A stretch of DNA of 46,219 bases from an uncultured Prevotella sp. Lineage in GTDB: Bacteria; Bacteroidota; Bacteroidia; Bacteroidales; Bacteroidaceae. The stretch lies in contig CADBVZ010000037.1 in assembly GCA_902798285.1 (NCBI GenBank), forward strand, positions 675 to 46,893, in the 5' to 3' direction. A program made the translations under genes and the position numbers. The notes below the pieces were generated by a model. The model was not told where the DNA came from, searched no databases, and saw only the letters and a program-made list of their open reading frames with translations. The first letter of the stretch is position 1, and each line of letters begins with the position of its first letter. Shown here piece after piece: positions 1 through 9,396 of this stretch.

Positions 1-189
1 CCTGTATTTCTCCAAGTAGAGCCGTTGCTGGACTTGTTGACTTTAGCAGGAACGTTGTTAGCATGATGTACAGCAGGCTTTGTCACCTTGCGGTCAGCAC
101 GAAGCGGAGGTCTGCGTTACGGCGATCCCACCAGATGCCGAAGACATCACCGTGTCCGTTATCACTGCCAGGATCATCATCTTCTTCAT
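1..189 (-). pseudogene. Decayed small secreted protein gene (5' part, runs off window)
   Basis: Reading leftward from an ATG at 189-187, preceded by AGGAG, the sequence encodes a signal-peptide-like start (MKKMMILAVIT) but stops at 96-94. Two other frames carry protein-like sequence that continues it. One reads DPGSDNGHGDVFGIWWDRR and ends NADLRFVLTAR then stop. The next begins DRKVTKPAVHHANNVPAK and stays open to the window edge. A coherent protein is therefore split over three frames, which indicates at least two small indels. The family is not recognised. The gene continues beyond base 1, so its full length is unknown. Sequencing error is an alternative to decay. Confidence 0.5.
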
Positions 190-250
190 ATCTTAATCTC
201 CTATACTTTAGAGTTTGACATTTTGTTTCTTGATCACGGTGCAAATCCCC

Positions 251-480
251 TCAATCATACAAAAGTTTGCTATAGGTCAGCTTAGAGATATAGTCAGCAA
301 CAATCTTCGTGTTGCCCACCTCAATGTTTCCTACTGCGTAGTTGTCTCCTGCATGAGAGAAGAACACTACAATTGCCTTTGAATCCTTATTCATAACTTT
401 CTCTTGTTTAGCGCCGCCGCTGCATGCTGTGGATACGAGCAGACCAATAACGGCTGTGATAATACTCTTGATATCACATT
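251..480 (-). pseudogene. Flavodoxin-type lipoprotein remnant
   Basis: One frame reads a lipoprotein-like segment (IITAVIGLLVSTACSGG) and then the flavodoxin core AIVVFFSHAGDNYAVGNIEV followed by GNTKIVADYISKLT. This matches the FMN-binding start of the exported flavodoxins common in Bacteroidales. After KLT only seven residues follow before a TGA at 253-251, so about two thirds of a flavodoxin is missing. At the 5' end the only nearby ATG (on the minus strand near 480) is in another frame and followed at once by a stop, so the native start is lost. An internal ATG at 394 could still yield a 47-residue peptide. The family match is from motif memory; decay is inferred from the lost start and truncation. 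Confidence 0.65.
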
Positions 481-528
481 TTACCGAAATCGTTCGTTTA
501 TATACAAAATAATGTGTAATTATTGCTA

Positions 529-3500
529 TTATGAAGAACAGTAACTACCAGGTGGTATGCCGTATTGGGCTTTGAAACAGCGGCTGAAATAACTCGGTGA
601 GGAGAATCCGCAAAGCGTGGATATCTCTGTGAGGTTGTAGCTGCCTTCCTTTATCATGCGGGCGGCATGCTTGAGGCGTATAGCCCGAATGAATAGGCTG
701 GGCTTTTGACCTGTCAGTGAATGAAGCTTACGGTAGAGGGTGGAGCGACTCATACAGACATCGGCCGCCAGGGCATCGATGTCGTATTCTTCGTTGCTGA
801 GATGACGCTCTATTGCCTCGACGGCACTACGAAGGAATTTTTGGTCGATCTCATTGAGTGCTACAGCCTCGACTTCGACATCCTCACCTTTCAGGAAATC
901 CTGATTGCGTTGGCGGCGCAATTCCAACAGATGGCTGATGCGCAGTTGTAGCATCTCCATGTTGAACGGCTTTGATAGGTAGTCGTCGGCTCCTGCCCGG
1001 AATCCCTCTATCTTGCTTTCTTCGGCAGTGCGGGCTGTCAGCAAGATGACCATCACGTGGGATGTGTTGACGTCTTGCTTGATACGGCGGCAGAGCGTCA
1101 TTCCATCCATGGCGGGCATCATAACGTCGGATACCATCAGGTCGATATCCTGCTCGGCAATTATGGTGAGCGCCTCCTCGCCATTGGCTGCCTGATGGAT
1201 GTTGTATTGCTCTGCCAGTTCGCCGCACAGGAACTGACGGAACTCGTCGTTGTCGTCAACAATGAGCAGATTGGCCTTATGGGATTCGGTCTCTGATGTT
1301 TCTGCCTGCTGATGAGGCTCGGCAGGCAGGGGCTGCTCCTTCATCTTTATGTTTGTAGGCAGAAAGGCTGTGAAAGTGGTGCCCTCGCCAAGTTTGCTGT
1401 TGACGGTAATGCTTCCGCCATGAAGCTGCAGGTATTCTTTGGTTAGATGTAGCCCGATTCCAGTGCCGGTCACCGAAGGGTCCGCTGTGTTCTTGCTTTG
1501 GTAGTAGCGGTCGAAGATGTGTGGAAGGTCGCGATTGGGGATGCCGCAGCCGGTATCCTTTACGGTGATGCTGAGCCATTCTGTATCGGTCTTGGCGACG
1601 CTTACTGCTATCTGGCCGCCAGCTGGCGTGAACTTGAAGGCATTGCTGAGCAGATTGTATAGGATATGCTGCAATTTGCGGCTGTCGAAATTGATGTAGA
1701 GTTGTTCATTGGGTATGGCATACCCCAGGCCGATGCCTTTTTCGGTGGATATGGGACGGAAAGTCTCGCAAACGGAGCGGATAAAGTCGAGGATATCGCC
1801 GTTGGTCAGCTCCAGTTTCTGTTGCCCCATCTCCAGCTTGCGGAAGTCGAGCAGGTTGTTGACGAGCGATAGCAGCCGTTGGGCATTCCGCTGGATCATC
1901 ATGAGCTGACTGCTGATAAAAACGAGGTGTGTCTCTTCCTGATTCTCTTGTTGCCAGTGGTCTATCTTCTTTACCATGTTCTCCAATGGCGTGAGTATGA
2001 GTGTGAGCGGGGTTCGCAGTTCGTGGCTGATGTTCGTAAAGAAACGCAGTTTCATCTCTGTCAGTTGTACATCCATCTGATGTTGCTGTTTTTCCTTTTG
2101 GCGTCTCAGATAGTAGCGGGCGATGCTGCCCATCAGTAAGGTGGCGGCAAGCAGATAGAGCAGATAGGCCCACCACGACTCATACCAGGCAGGCAGCCGG
2201 TGGAGCTGAAGGGCATGGATGCTCTGTCCCCAGCATCCGTACTCGTCGGTAGCCATCAGTTCGAGCGTGTAGTCGCCTTTGGGCAGCAGGACGAAGGTGG
2301 CCTTGTTTACGCCTTGGGGCAGATAGTGCCACTGGGTGTCGACAGAGCTGAGCCGGTAGGCATAGGAGACTTTGTCGGCATGCAGATAGTTGAGGGTAGA
2401 GAATTGTATCTCGATGTTGACAGCATCATGACGGATGTCAAGTTGCTTGCTGTTTATGCCTACGATTTGTCGGATGCCGTCGATGGTGACTGATGTGACG
2501 ATGGGTGACGCCCCGGAGGAGAGTTGGTCGATGTTGGCCGAGGGTTGGATATAGAGGATGCCTCCGGCACCATCGATCGTCACGTGGTCGCCTTCGGCCT
2601 TGACATGATGGAAACAGTCCATCTGTATGGCCTTGTCGGATGAGCGGAAGATGCGATAAGCCCTGCTTCGGGGGTTGTACTCTTTCACCATCTGGTCGGA
2701 TAGCAGCCAGAGATGGCCCTTGGCGTCGATAGCTATATGTTTGATATTGTCGCCACTGGCATTGCTGCCTTTATCGTCGATCATGGTCTTGCCCGTCGCG
2801 GGATGATGGCATAGCAGGTCGCCATGACGGGTGGTGGCCCAGATATATCCATTCTCGTCTTCGGCCATATCGGTAATCTCACTTTGATGTAAGAGTACCT
2901 GTTCGCCTTGTCGGGCGTTATAGCATGACAGGCGGCTGTCGTCGGAGGCGTAATACAAATTTCCGTCGCGGGCTTTCAGAATGGCCACAACCCGCTTGGC
3001 AGAGACGGGTATTCGGGTGGCGGTATGGGTTGTAGCGTGATAGAGGTCGATGCCTTCTTGATGACCGATGTAAACCTCGCCGCCTCCGGCATCGAGAATG
3101 CAGTTGATGAAGCCTCGTGCCTTGGTCTCTACTCGTGACTGGATGGCCAGCCCGTCGTACCAGAGGTGATAGAGCTGATTCTGCTCTTTTCCCCAGATGC
3201 CCTGCCCGTCTTGACGCTTGCAGAAATCGGTCACGCTAGGGCGTGAGATGGTGCTTACATTCTTGTCGAAAGCGATGGTTCCTGCCTTTGGCAGATAGAG
3301 TGCGATGGGTTCGCGATCCTGCCCCAGCCAGATGTTGTCGCCCTCTTTCACGGTGTTGCGGATGAAGGGGCGGTTATGCAACTGTTTTCTGACAGACGAG
3401 AGGTCGGCTTTCATGATGCTCGTGTCGGGATGCGACAGGATAAACGTGTGGGGCGAGAATCCTGAAACCCAGAGATTGCCCTTGTTGTCGAAAGCCGTAT

Positions 3501-4425
3501 TGTCGATGACGCTCATACCCTCGGGCAGGATGTTGTCCAAGCTCACGGGGCGCAGGCTGCCGTCTATGATGTCGTAGGCATGGAGACCATACATCGTTGA
3601 GGCCCATAGTCGTGGGGAGGAGGTGTCGCCGATGAGATGGATGGTCAGCGAGGTGTTGGCATCGCCGTATGTGCAGGGGAATGGCGTCGCCCGGCGATGA
3701 TCGGGGTCGTAGTGCATGATACCTTTCCCCCATGTGCCTATCCAGAAGCCGTGGCCCGTAGGGTCTTCCACTAAGTCGGCTGGAGGGATGCTCTCTTCCC
3801 AGTATTGCTCTTCGAACCGTCGGGCGGCTCGATTGTACATTACTACGCCACCATTCCATTGTGTCACCCATATTCTGCCGCGACTATCCTGCATGATGCG
3901 CGACGCCCATGCATCCTGACCCTTCCATTTCGATGGGATGGTTGCCATGAGGTGCAGATGCTGGTCATAATGATAGACCTGTTTTGAAGAACAAACCCAG
4001 ACGGTACTATCGGATGCCACTAATATGGGCCCTGCGGATTTGCCCGCCAGTTGCTGATCGACGACATGGATGGTGTAGTCGTTTTTGTCGAGCATATAAA
4101 GACCCTCCTTCGTGGAGAAAAGGATATGATTGTGGAAATCGCTTGCCAGACTTGTAATATCATTACTTGCACCGATCAAGTCGGGATGATTGCGGTCGGA
4201 GCGAAAGACATCAATATGATAGCCATTGTCACGGCACAAGCCTCCTCCCCGGGTTCCATACCAGATAAATCCCTCCCTGTCCTGATAGATGCAGTGGACA
4301 TTGGCCACTGGCAATTGTTGCTGGGTGGGCAGTTCGGTTAATACGTATTCGTTAGCTAGCCAGCCTTTGGACGGATGGCTTAGTGATAGTGAAATGATAA
4401 GTAGAAGAATTGTCTTCAGTTGCAT
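529..4425 (-). CDS. Hybrid two-component system sensor/regulator of the adjacent PUL
   Basis: This 1298-residue protein has the one-polypeptide architecture of Bacteroidetes hybrid two-component regulators. A signal peptide (MQLKTILLLIISLSLS) leads into about 650 residues of periplasmic sensor repeats of two-component-regulator propeller type. A Y_Y_Y domain lies near 675-740 and a membrane helix near 747-770. The kinase follows with phosphoacceptor motif HELRTPL near 800, N box NLLSNAFKF near 927, DTGCGIP and GTGIGLHL. A receiver domain begins near 1050 (LLIVDDNDEF, VSDVMMPAMDG, LLTAR, KPF) and an AraC-type helix-turn-helix ends the protein. Such proteins bind a glycan breakdown product outside and activate the neighbouring susC/susD operon. 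An upstream in-frame TTG at 4449 was rejected because it lies inside the promoter box at 4447-4454; ATG 4425 follows the expected transcript start. All kinase and receiver residues look intact. Confidence 0.95.
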   Translation of the reverse strand: MQLKTILLLIISLSLSHPSKGWLANEYVLTELPTQQQLPVANVHCIYQDREGFIWYGTRGGGLCRDNGYHIDVFRSDRNHPDLIGASNDITSLASDFHNHILFSTKEGLYMLDKNDYTIHVVDQQLAGKSAGPILVASDSTVWVCSSKQVYHYDQHLHLMATIPSKWKGQDAWASRIMQDSRGRIWVTQWNGGVVMYNRAARRFEEQYWEESIPPADLVEDPTGHGFWIGTWGKGIMHYDPDHRRATPFPCTYGDANTSLTIHLIGDTSSPRLWASTMYGLHAYDIIDGSLRPVSLDNILPEGMSVIDNTAFDNKGNLWVSGFSPHTFILSHPDTSIMKADLSSVRKQLHNRPFIRNTVKEGDNIWLGQDREPIALYLPKAGTIAFDKNVSTISRPSVTDFCKRQDGQGIWGKEQNQLYHLWYDGLAIQSRVETKARGFINCILDAGGGEVYIGHQEGIDLYHATTHTATRIPVSAKRVVAILKARDGNLYYASDDSRLSCYNARQGEQVLLHQSEITDMAEDENGYIWATTRHGDLLCHHPATGKTMIDDKGSNASGDNIKHIAIDAKGHLWLLSDQMVKEYNPRSRAYRIFRSSDKAIQMDCFHHVKAEGDHVTIDGAGGILYIQPSANIDQLSSGASPIVTSVTIDGIRQIVGINSKQLDIRHDAVNIEIQFSTLNYLHADKVSYAYRLSSVDTQWHYLPQGVNKATFVLLPKGDYTLELMATDEYGCWGQSIHALQLHRLPAWYESWWAYLLYLLAATLLMGSIARYYLRRQKEKQQHQMDVQLTEMKLRFFTNISHELRTPLTLILTPLENMVKKIDHWQQENQEETHLVFISSQLMMIQRNAQRLLSLVNNLLDFRKLEMGQQKLELTNGDILDFIRSVCETFRPISTEKGIGLGYAIPNEQLYINFDSRKLQHILYNLLSNAFKFTPAGGQIAVSVAKTDTEWLSITVKDTGCGIPNRDLPHIFDRYYQSKNTADPSVTGTGIGLHLTKEYLQLHGGSITVNSKLGEGTTFTAFLPTNIKMKEQPLPAEPHQQAETSETESHKANLLIVDDNDEFRQFLCGELAEQYNIHQAANGEEALTIIAEQDIDLMVSDVMMPAMDGMTLCRRIKQDVNTSHVMVILLTARTAEESKIEGFRAGADDYLSKPFNMEMLQLRISHLLELRRQRNQDFLKGEDVEVEAVALNEIDQKFLRSAVEAIERHLSNEEYDIDALAADVCMSRSTLYRKLHSLTGQKPSLFIRAIRLKHAARMIKEGSYNLTEISTLCGFSSPSYFSRCFKAQYGIPPGSYCSS

Positions 4426-4446
4426 AGTAGAGTTCTTTTTCTGGTG

Positions 4447-4454
4447 CAAACTTA
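4447..4454 (-). promoter_or_regulatory. Promoter -7 box of the hybrid sensor gene
   Basis: The minus strand reads TAAGTTTG followed by CACC, a match to the Bacteroidetes consensus TAnnTTTG. It lies about 20 bases before the chosen start codon at 4425, so the leader would be short. Confidence 0.6.
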
Positions 4455-4507
4455 CAAAAAAATCCTCATATACCTATATAATTATAAAAGAAAAATAGTG
4501 TGAAACC

Positions 4508-4527
4508 TCACTTTGCACAAATAGTGA
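4508..4527. promoter_or_regulatory. Inverted repeat in the sensor/susC divergent region
   Basis: TCACT and AGTGA half-sites are separated by 10 bases between the two divergent promoters, about 45 bases before the susC promoter box. This position suits an activator site for the hybrid regulator, but nothing beyond symmetry and location supports that. Confidence 0.25.
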
Positions 4528-4571
4528 AAGCTAATGAACGGCATAGACAAGCCTGTTTCAGGAAAACACCC

Positions 4572-4579
4572 TAACTTTG
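4572..4579 (+). promoter_or_regulatory. Promoter -7 box of the susC operon
   Basis: TAACTTTG followed by CAGC matches the Bacteroidetes TAnnTTTG box. It would start transcription near 4586, giving a leader of about 48 bases before the susC ATG. Confidence 0.65.
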
Positions 4580-4633
4580 CAGCCGGAATCAAACTGAGAG
4601 ATAACTCAAATATTAACTAAAAACATTTTTAAC

Positions 4634-7600
4634 ATGAGTAAAACAAAATTATTCTTCTTGGCTTTGTTCACCATCTGCAGTATGGTGACCATGGCACAAA
4701 ACCAAAAGGCCAGTGGTGTCGTGGCCGATCGGGACGGTGTCCCCGTCATCGGAGCCACAGTAGTGGAAAAAGGGACAAAGAATGCCACGGTAACTGACCT
4801 GGAAGGGCGCTTCTCGCTTCAGGTGGGGCAGGGAACCATGATTTCTGTTTCTTACATCGGCTATAAGTCGCAGGACATTAAGCCTACGAATGCGCCTATG
4901 CACATCACGCTTGAAGAGGAGGCCAATGGGCTGGATGAAGTGGTGGTGATCGGTTATGGTACGTCGCGCAGAAAGGACATCACTGGCGCCGTGGCTTCTG
5001 TCAATGGTGATCAGCTAAATTCCGTCAGCAGTACTAGCGTGAGTCAGATGCTACAAGGTCGCGTTACGGGTATGTCGGCTACACAGAGCTCTGCTCAGCC
5101 TGGTGCGGGTATCTCTATCAATATCCGTGGGGCAGCATCGCCTCATGGTAGCAATGCCCCGCTCTATGTAATCGACGGCGTTCCTATCCAGACCAACTCG
5201 TCGGCAACGCCAGGCATCAGCACACCGGGATATGACTATATGGCTGGCGTGGACCGTGACCCGCTGAACACGATCAACCCCAACGATATCGAGAGTATTG
5301 AGGTGCTGAAGGATGCGTCGGCAGCTGCCATCTATGGTGCTTCGGCGGCCAACGGCGTCGTGCTGATAACGACCAAGAACGGCAAGTCGGGTAAACCGAA
5401 GGTGGAATATCGTAGTGTTTTCACGGCTCAGCTGATGAAGAAATACCCCGAGGTGCTTAATGCCCGACAGTTCAGAGAGCAGGCCAACTTCTGGACAAAG
5501 GAGTATTACCTTTATAATAATAAGATGGGTGTGTATGGCGACAACCCCGAAGACCTCAGTGGCTATCAGCCCGTATTTGACAACGTAGATGGTTATGCCG
5601 CCGACACTAAGTGGATTGACGAGGTGTCGAGAACGGGATATGTCGTTGACCAGAACGTATCGGTCAATGGCGGTAATGACAAGACGAAGTATTTCTTCTC
5701 TTATAATTATTACGATAATCAGGGTATTTTGAAACAGTCGGGACTGAAGCGCCATAACCTGCGACTGAATCTGGATCAGGAGTTCTCAAGAATCTTCAAG
5801 GCGGGTATCAAGTTCAGCTACTCGAATGTGAATGCCAACAGCACCTCCGTAGGTACGGGCGGTAATGGCGATAACATGATCATGCGACTCATTGACTATG
5901 CGCCGGACATTGCCGTGATGGACGAGAACGGCAATTATAACAAGAGCTATAATAAACTCTACACGAACCCGGTATCTTATTGTGAGATAGAGGATAAGAC
6001 CACGACGGAGCGCGTATTCATCGCGCCCTCTTTCGACCTGAAGTTGATGGACGGGCTAACGCTGAGGGGCGTGGGTGGCTATGACACGCAGACATCTGTC
6101 AGAAAGTTCTTTATCCCTAAGCACGCGAATAATGTGAATGCTCAGGAGGGTATGGCCAGTCTGGGACAATCAAAGGTGGTAAATGCCAGTATTGAGTCGT
6201 ATCTGAACTACGACAAGACGTTTGGCGAAGTACATCATGTGTCGGCAGTATTGGGTGCTGGTTACTATAAGACCACCAGCGAGAGCTTCGGGCTTACGGG
6301 GTCCGACTTCTTTACCGATGCCTTTGGTTACAATAATGTAGGTATAGCCAGTGATAAGGATAAAGAGGGTATCAGCTCCAACTATGCTGAGCGCACGAAA
6401 CTGTCACAATTCTTCCGTGCCAACTATTCGTATAAGGATCGTTACATCGTGACCATCACTGCTCGTCGTGACGGATCGAGCTATTTCGCCGAGAACAAGA
6501 AATGGGGGTTTTTTCCTAGTGCTTCCGTGGCATGGCGACTGAGTGAAGAGTCCTTTATGCAGAACGCCAAGGCCATCAGCAATTTGAAACTCAGAGTGGG
6601 CTATGGTGCTACGGGTAATGAGAATGTGCTGGGCACCAACTCGCAGTCGCTTTACCGTTCGGGCTATAACTTCCTGATCGGCTCGACGATGCATACCGGA
6701 CTGATGCTTACCCAGATAGAGAATCCGGAACTGAAATGGGAAACCGACTACACACTGAACATCGGTATCGACTATGGACTATTCAACCAGCGCATCAATG
6801 GCTCTATCGAATTCTTCCATCGTGGCGTAAAGGATCTGCTCGACTATCAGACACTGCCCTCAAACAATGCCGTGGGGCGCGTGGCTGCCAATATCGGCGA
6901 AACCAAGAGCGAGGGCTTTGAGTTCTCCCTGAACAGCGACAATCTGAACAGCAAGACCTTTAAGTGGGAGACCACGCTAAACGTATCCTATTTCAAGGCC
7001 AGTTGGGTGGAGCGTAACCCGGAAGTGGCTCTGGCGGAGTATATCGACGAAAAGGGTGAGATTGACGCTATCTATGGGTGGCAGACTGCAGGCATTATCC
7101 GCAGTAAGAGCGATATCCCATCGTATATGCCCGATGCCAATATTGGTAATATCAAGTATGTTGACCAGAATGGTGATGGTGTACTTGATGCCAAGGATGT
7201 AGTTAAATTAGGTAACAGCACGCCACGCTGGATGATAGGCTTTGGCAATACATGGAGTTGGAAGGGCTTCGACCTGAACATATACTTCTATAGCGCTCTT
7301 GGTTTCAAGAAATATATAGGTTCCCATAACAGCGGAACAGGCAGGACCTACGGCCAGATTCCCGTAGCAGCAAACCTCGGCAACAATGGTAATGCACCTA
7401 GTAACACTTATACCAATGTCATGACAGATGTTTGGAACTGTCAGAAAGGACAAGGCTGGATGCCAGGTATTGCAACCAATCCATACGACAGCAAGAATCC
7501 ATCGGGTGCCAACGATTTCTATCTACAAGATGGCAGTTACGTCAAGTTGAAGAACATCACCCTTGGCTACACGTTGCCACAAAGTGTCTTCCTGAAGAGC

Positions 7601-7747
7601 AACTTCATCCGTGGTGCCCGCTTCTTCGTGGATGCGCAGAATGTGGCTACCTTTACTGGATATGACGGCTTTGATCCGGAACTCTCAACGGGCAATCCCT
7701 ACCCGCAGGCTTTGTCACTCTCATTCGGATTTAATCTTAACTTTTAA
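4634..7747 (+). CDS. SusC/RagA-type TonB-dependent outer membrane transporter
   Basis: This 1037-residue outer membrane protein should import an oligosaccharide across the outer membrane using TonB energy. A signal peptide ends near residue 22 (MVTMAQ). A carboxypeptidase-regulatory-like domain follows (ASGVVADRDGVPVIGATVVE, then YIGYKSQ). Next come the TonB-box/plug region (GLDEVVVIGYGTSRRKDITG), the plug motif LYVIDGVPI, the SusC signature NPNDIESIEVLKDASAAAIY, and a beta-barrel ending in the aromatic-rich strand LSLSFGFNLNF. There is no N-terminal STN signalling domain, so it does not appear to use an anti-sigma-factor route; the divergent hybrid sensor is the likely regulator. susD follows after 12 bases. 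The substrate cannot be read from the transporter itself. Confidence 0.96.
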   Translation: MSKTKLFFLALFTICSMVTMAQNQKASGVVADRDGVPVIGATVVEKGTKNATVTDLEGRFSLQVGQGTMISVSYIGYKSQDIKPTNAPMHITLEEEANGLDEVVVIGYGTSRRKDITGAVASVNGDQLNSVSSTSVSQMLQGRVTGMSATQSSAQPGAGISINIRGAASPHGSNAPLYVIDGVPIQTNSSATPGISTPGYDYMAGVDRDPLNTINPNDIESIEVLKDASAAAIYGASAANGVVLITTKNGKSGKPKVEYRSVFTAQLMKKYPEVLNARQFREQANFWTKEYYLYNNKMGVYGDNPEDLSGYQPVFDNVDGYAADTKWIDEVSRTGYVVDQNVSVNGGNDKTKYFFSYNYYDNQGILKQSGLKRHNLRLNLDQEFSRIFKAGIKFSYSNVNANSTSVGTGGNGDNMIMRLIDYAPDIAVMDENGNYNKSYNKLYTNPVSYCEIEDKTTTERVFIAPSFDLKLMDGLTLRGVGGYDTQTSVRKFFIPKHANNVNAQEGMASLGQSKVVNASIESYLNYDKTFGEVHHVSAVLGAGYYKTTSESFGLTGSDFFTDAFGYNNVGIASDKDKEGISSNYAERTKLSQFFRANYSYKDRYIVTITARRDGSSYFAENKKWGFFPSASVAWRLSEESFMQNAKAISNLKLRVGYGATGNENVLGTNSQSLYRSGYNFLIGSTMHTGLMLTQIENPELKWETDYTLNIGIDYGLFNQRINGSIEFFHRGVKDLLDYQTLPSNNAVGRVAANIGETKSEGFEFSLNSDNLNSKTFKWETTLNVSYFKASWVERNPEVALAEYIDEKGEIDAIYGWQTAGIIRSKSDIPSYMPDANIGNIKYVDQNGDGVLDAKDVVKLGNSTPRWMIGFGNTWSWKGFDLNIYFYSALGFKKYIGSHNSGTGRTYGQIPVAANLGNNGNAPSNTYTNVMTDVWNCQKGQGWMPGIATNPYDSKNPSGANDFYLQDGSYVKLKNITLGYTLPQSVFLKSNFIRGARFFVDAQNVATFTGYDGFDPELSTGNPYPQALSLSFGFNLNF

Positions 7748-7759
7748 CTCAGACAGAAT

Positions 7760-9274
7760 ATGAAAAAGATCATGATAAGCGCTATGATGTGCGCAGTAGC
7801 AATGGCGACTCTGCTCATTTCGTGTGAGGACACGCTGGAAACAAAGAACTTCACGGATATGTCGCCAAATAATTTCTTCAAGACCGAAGGCGACTTCGAT
7901 GCAGCTGTAACAGGACTTTACCTGCCATTGACAACCAACTGGGGATATAGTGATGGCGGCACGGGTGGCTGGTATAACTCCCTTTTCAACGCAGATATCA
8001 ATGCCTATTTTGCGGGAGGCATGGTTACGACTGATATCATGCGTCACTACTCAAGTTATGTATATGACGAATTCAACGTTGGCCCTTCTACAGGTGGTGC
8101 TATCAATACTACTTACAACGTACTGCGATTTGTTGCCCGAGCTACAGATGTAATCAATCAGATGGAGAAAAGCAGCGGTTCGACAGAGGCTGTTCGTACT
8201 CGCTATATTGCGGAGGCCAAGACTTTGCGTGCATTCTATATGTATACACTGCTTGACTTCTTTGGACCGTTGAATGTGAAATTAGATCCATCGACACTGA
8301 TGGACAACACCATAGAGCCGCGACCATCGAGTGAAACTTATATTGGGTATATAGAGAAAGATCTTGACGATGCCATTACCACGACTTCTTTCCCTGACAA
8401 ATATAACTCTAATCCTGATGAGTGGGGACGAATGTCAAAGGCAATAGCATATGGTATCAAGCTTCGTCTTTATATGCATGAGAAAAATTGGCAGCAGGCA
8501 AAAGCTGTGGCCAAGACGTTGATGGGAATGGGCTACTCGTTACTGGCCAACTACGAGGATGTTTTCAAGTCGGCAGTTAACGATGAACTTATATGGGCCG
8601 TACCTTCAAACACAGCATCAGATAACTATTATGTGACCGAAGTGCTTCCTAATGATTTCAAGCGTGGCTATACGAGTAAAGGTACATCGTATATCCGTGG
8701 TACTGAGGATAATTATTTCTCTGGATGGAAGGTTTACTGCATGCGCTGGGAATTTTATGACACCTTTGAGGATAATGACACACGCAAACAGGTCATCCTC
8801 TGTGAATATGACAATTCAAGTAACCAACACATAACTAGAGAGTCCGGTATGGTTGGAGCCATTCCTGTCAAGTATATGGACACGCAGTTTGCCAACTGGG
8901 GAACACAGACAGCCCAGCCCGTGCTCCGCTATGCAGAAGTCCTATTGTCGTTTGCTGAGGCTGAGAATGAACTGAACGGTCCGAGTGCCGAGGCTGTTCA
9001 GGCTCTGAAGCAGGTGACCGACCGAGCTGGTGTGGAGATTCCCGCATCGGCAACTGCCAGTAAAGAGGCATTCCGCGACTATCTGCTGCTGGAACGTGGT
9101 CATGAACTATTTGGTGAGGGCATGCGTCGTCAAGACCTGATCCGCCACGGGGTGTATATAAAACTGGCTCGTGAGCGTGGCAATAATGCTCAGGACTATC
9201 AAGTGCTGTTCCCCATTCCACAGTTTGCCATTACGGAGTCAAATGGAATCCTTGAACAGAACCCTGGATATTAA
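7760..9274 (+). CDS. SusD/RagB-type surface glycan-binding lipoprotein
   Basis: This 504-residue partner of the SusC pore sits on the cell surface and forms the lid that binds the glycan. A lipoprotein signal ends in LLISCEDTLE, with Cys as the lipidated residue. SusD-family features follow: NNFFKTEGDFDAAVTGLY, the helical repeat region with IAEAKTLRAFYMYTLLDFFG, LRYAEVLLSFAEAENEL, and the C-terminal LLLERGHELFGEGMRRQDLIR with a terminal ILEQNPGY typical of the family. Length is normal. It is 12 bases downstream of susC in the same operon. A terminator-like hairpin follows 77 bases later, so it is probably expressed more strongly than the enzymes behind it. Confidence 0.96.
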   Translation: MKKIMISAMMCAVAMATLLISCEDTLETKNFTDMSPNNFFKTEGDFDAAVTGLYLPLTTNWGYSDGGTGGWYNSLFNADINAYFAGGMVTTDIMRHYSSYVYDEFNVGPSTGGAINTTYNVLRFVARATDVINQMEKSSGSTEAVRTRYIAEAKTLRAFYMYTLLDFFGPLNVKLDPSTLMDNTIEPRPSSETYIGYIEKDLDDAITTTSFPDKYNSNPDEWGRMSKAIAYGIKLRLYMHEKNWQQAKAVAKTLMGMGYSLLANYEDVFKSAVNDELIWAVPSNTASDNYYVTEVLPNDFKRGYTSKGTSYIRGTEDNYFSGWKVYCMRWEFYDTFEDNDTRKQVILCEYDNSSNQHITRESGMVGAIPVKYMDTQFANWGTQTAQPVLRYAEVLLSFAEAENELNGPSAEAVQALKQVTDRAGVEIPASATASKEAFRDYLLLERGHELFGEGMRRQDLIRHGVYIKLARERGNNAQDYQVLFPIPQFAITESNGILEQNPGY

Positions 9275-9351
9275 TAAGAATTAGCATCATTATTCATAAT
9301 AAGTTGTTATTTTTCACGTTATTAGTTTTAGTTAATGTTAATTGTTAGTGA

Positions 9352-9389
9352 GAAGGGGCAGGACCTTCAACCTCCTGTCCCTTCTTTTT
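9352..9389 (+). terminator. Intra-operon terminator/attenuator between susD and the glycosidase
   Basis: A 12-base stem (GAAGGGGCAGGA pairing with TCCTGTCCCTTC, one mismatch) with a 9-base loop is followed by five T residues. It ends only 7 bases before the ATG of the next gene. It should reduce transcription of the enzyme genes relative to susCD, or shield their start region. Confidence 0.75.
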
Positions 9390-9396
9390 CTGAAAA

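Noticed and set aside
88-285. Plus-strand 65-codon open frame near the left edge
   Set aside because: It is antisense to the two decayed minus-strand genes and its translation has low-quality, Arg/His-rich composition.
4426-4449. Upstream TTG start of the hybrid sensor
   Set aside because: It lies inside the predicted promoter box, so it would not be in the transcript.
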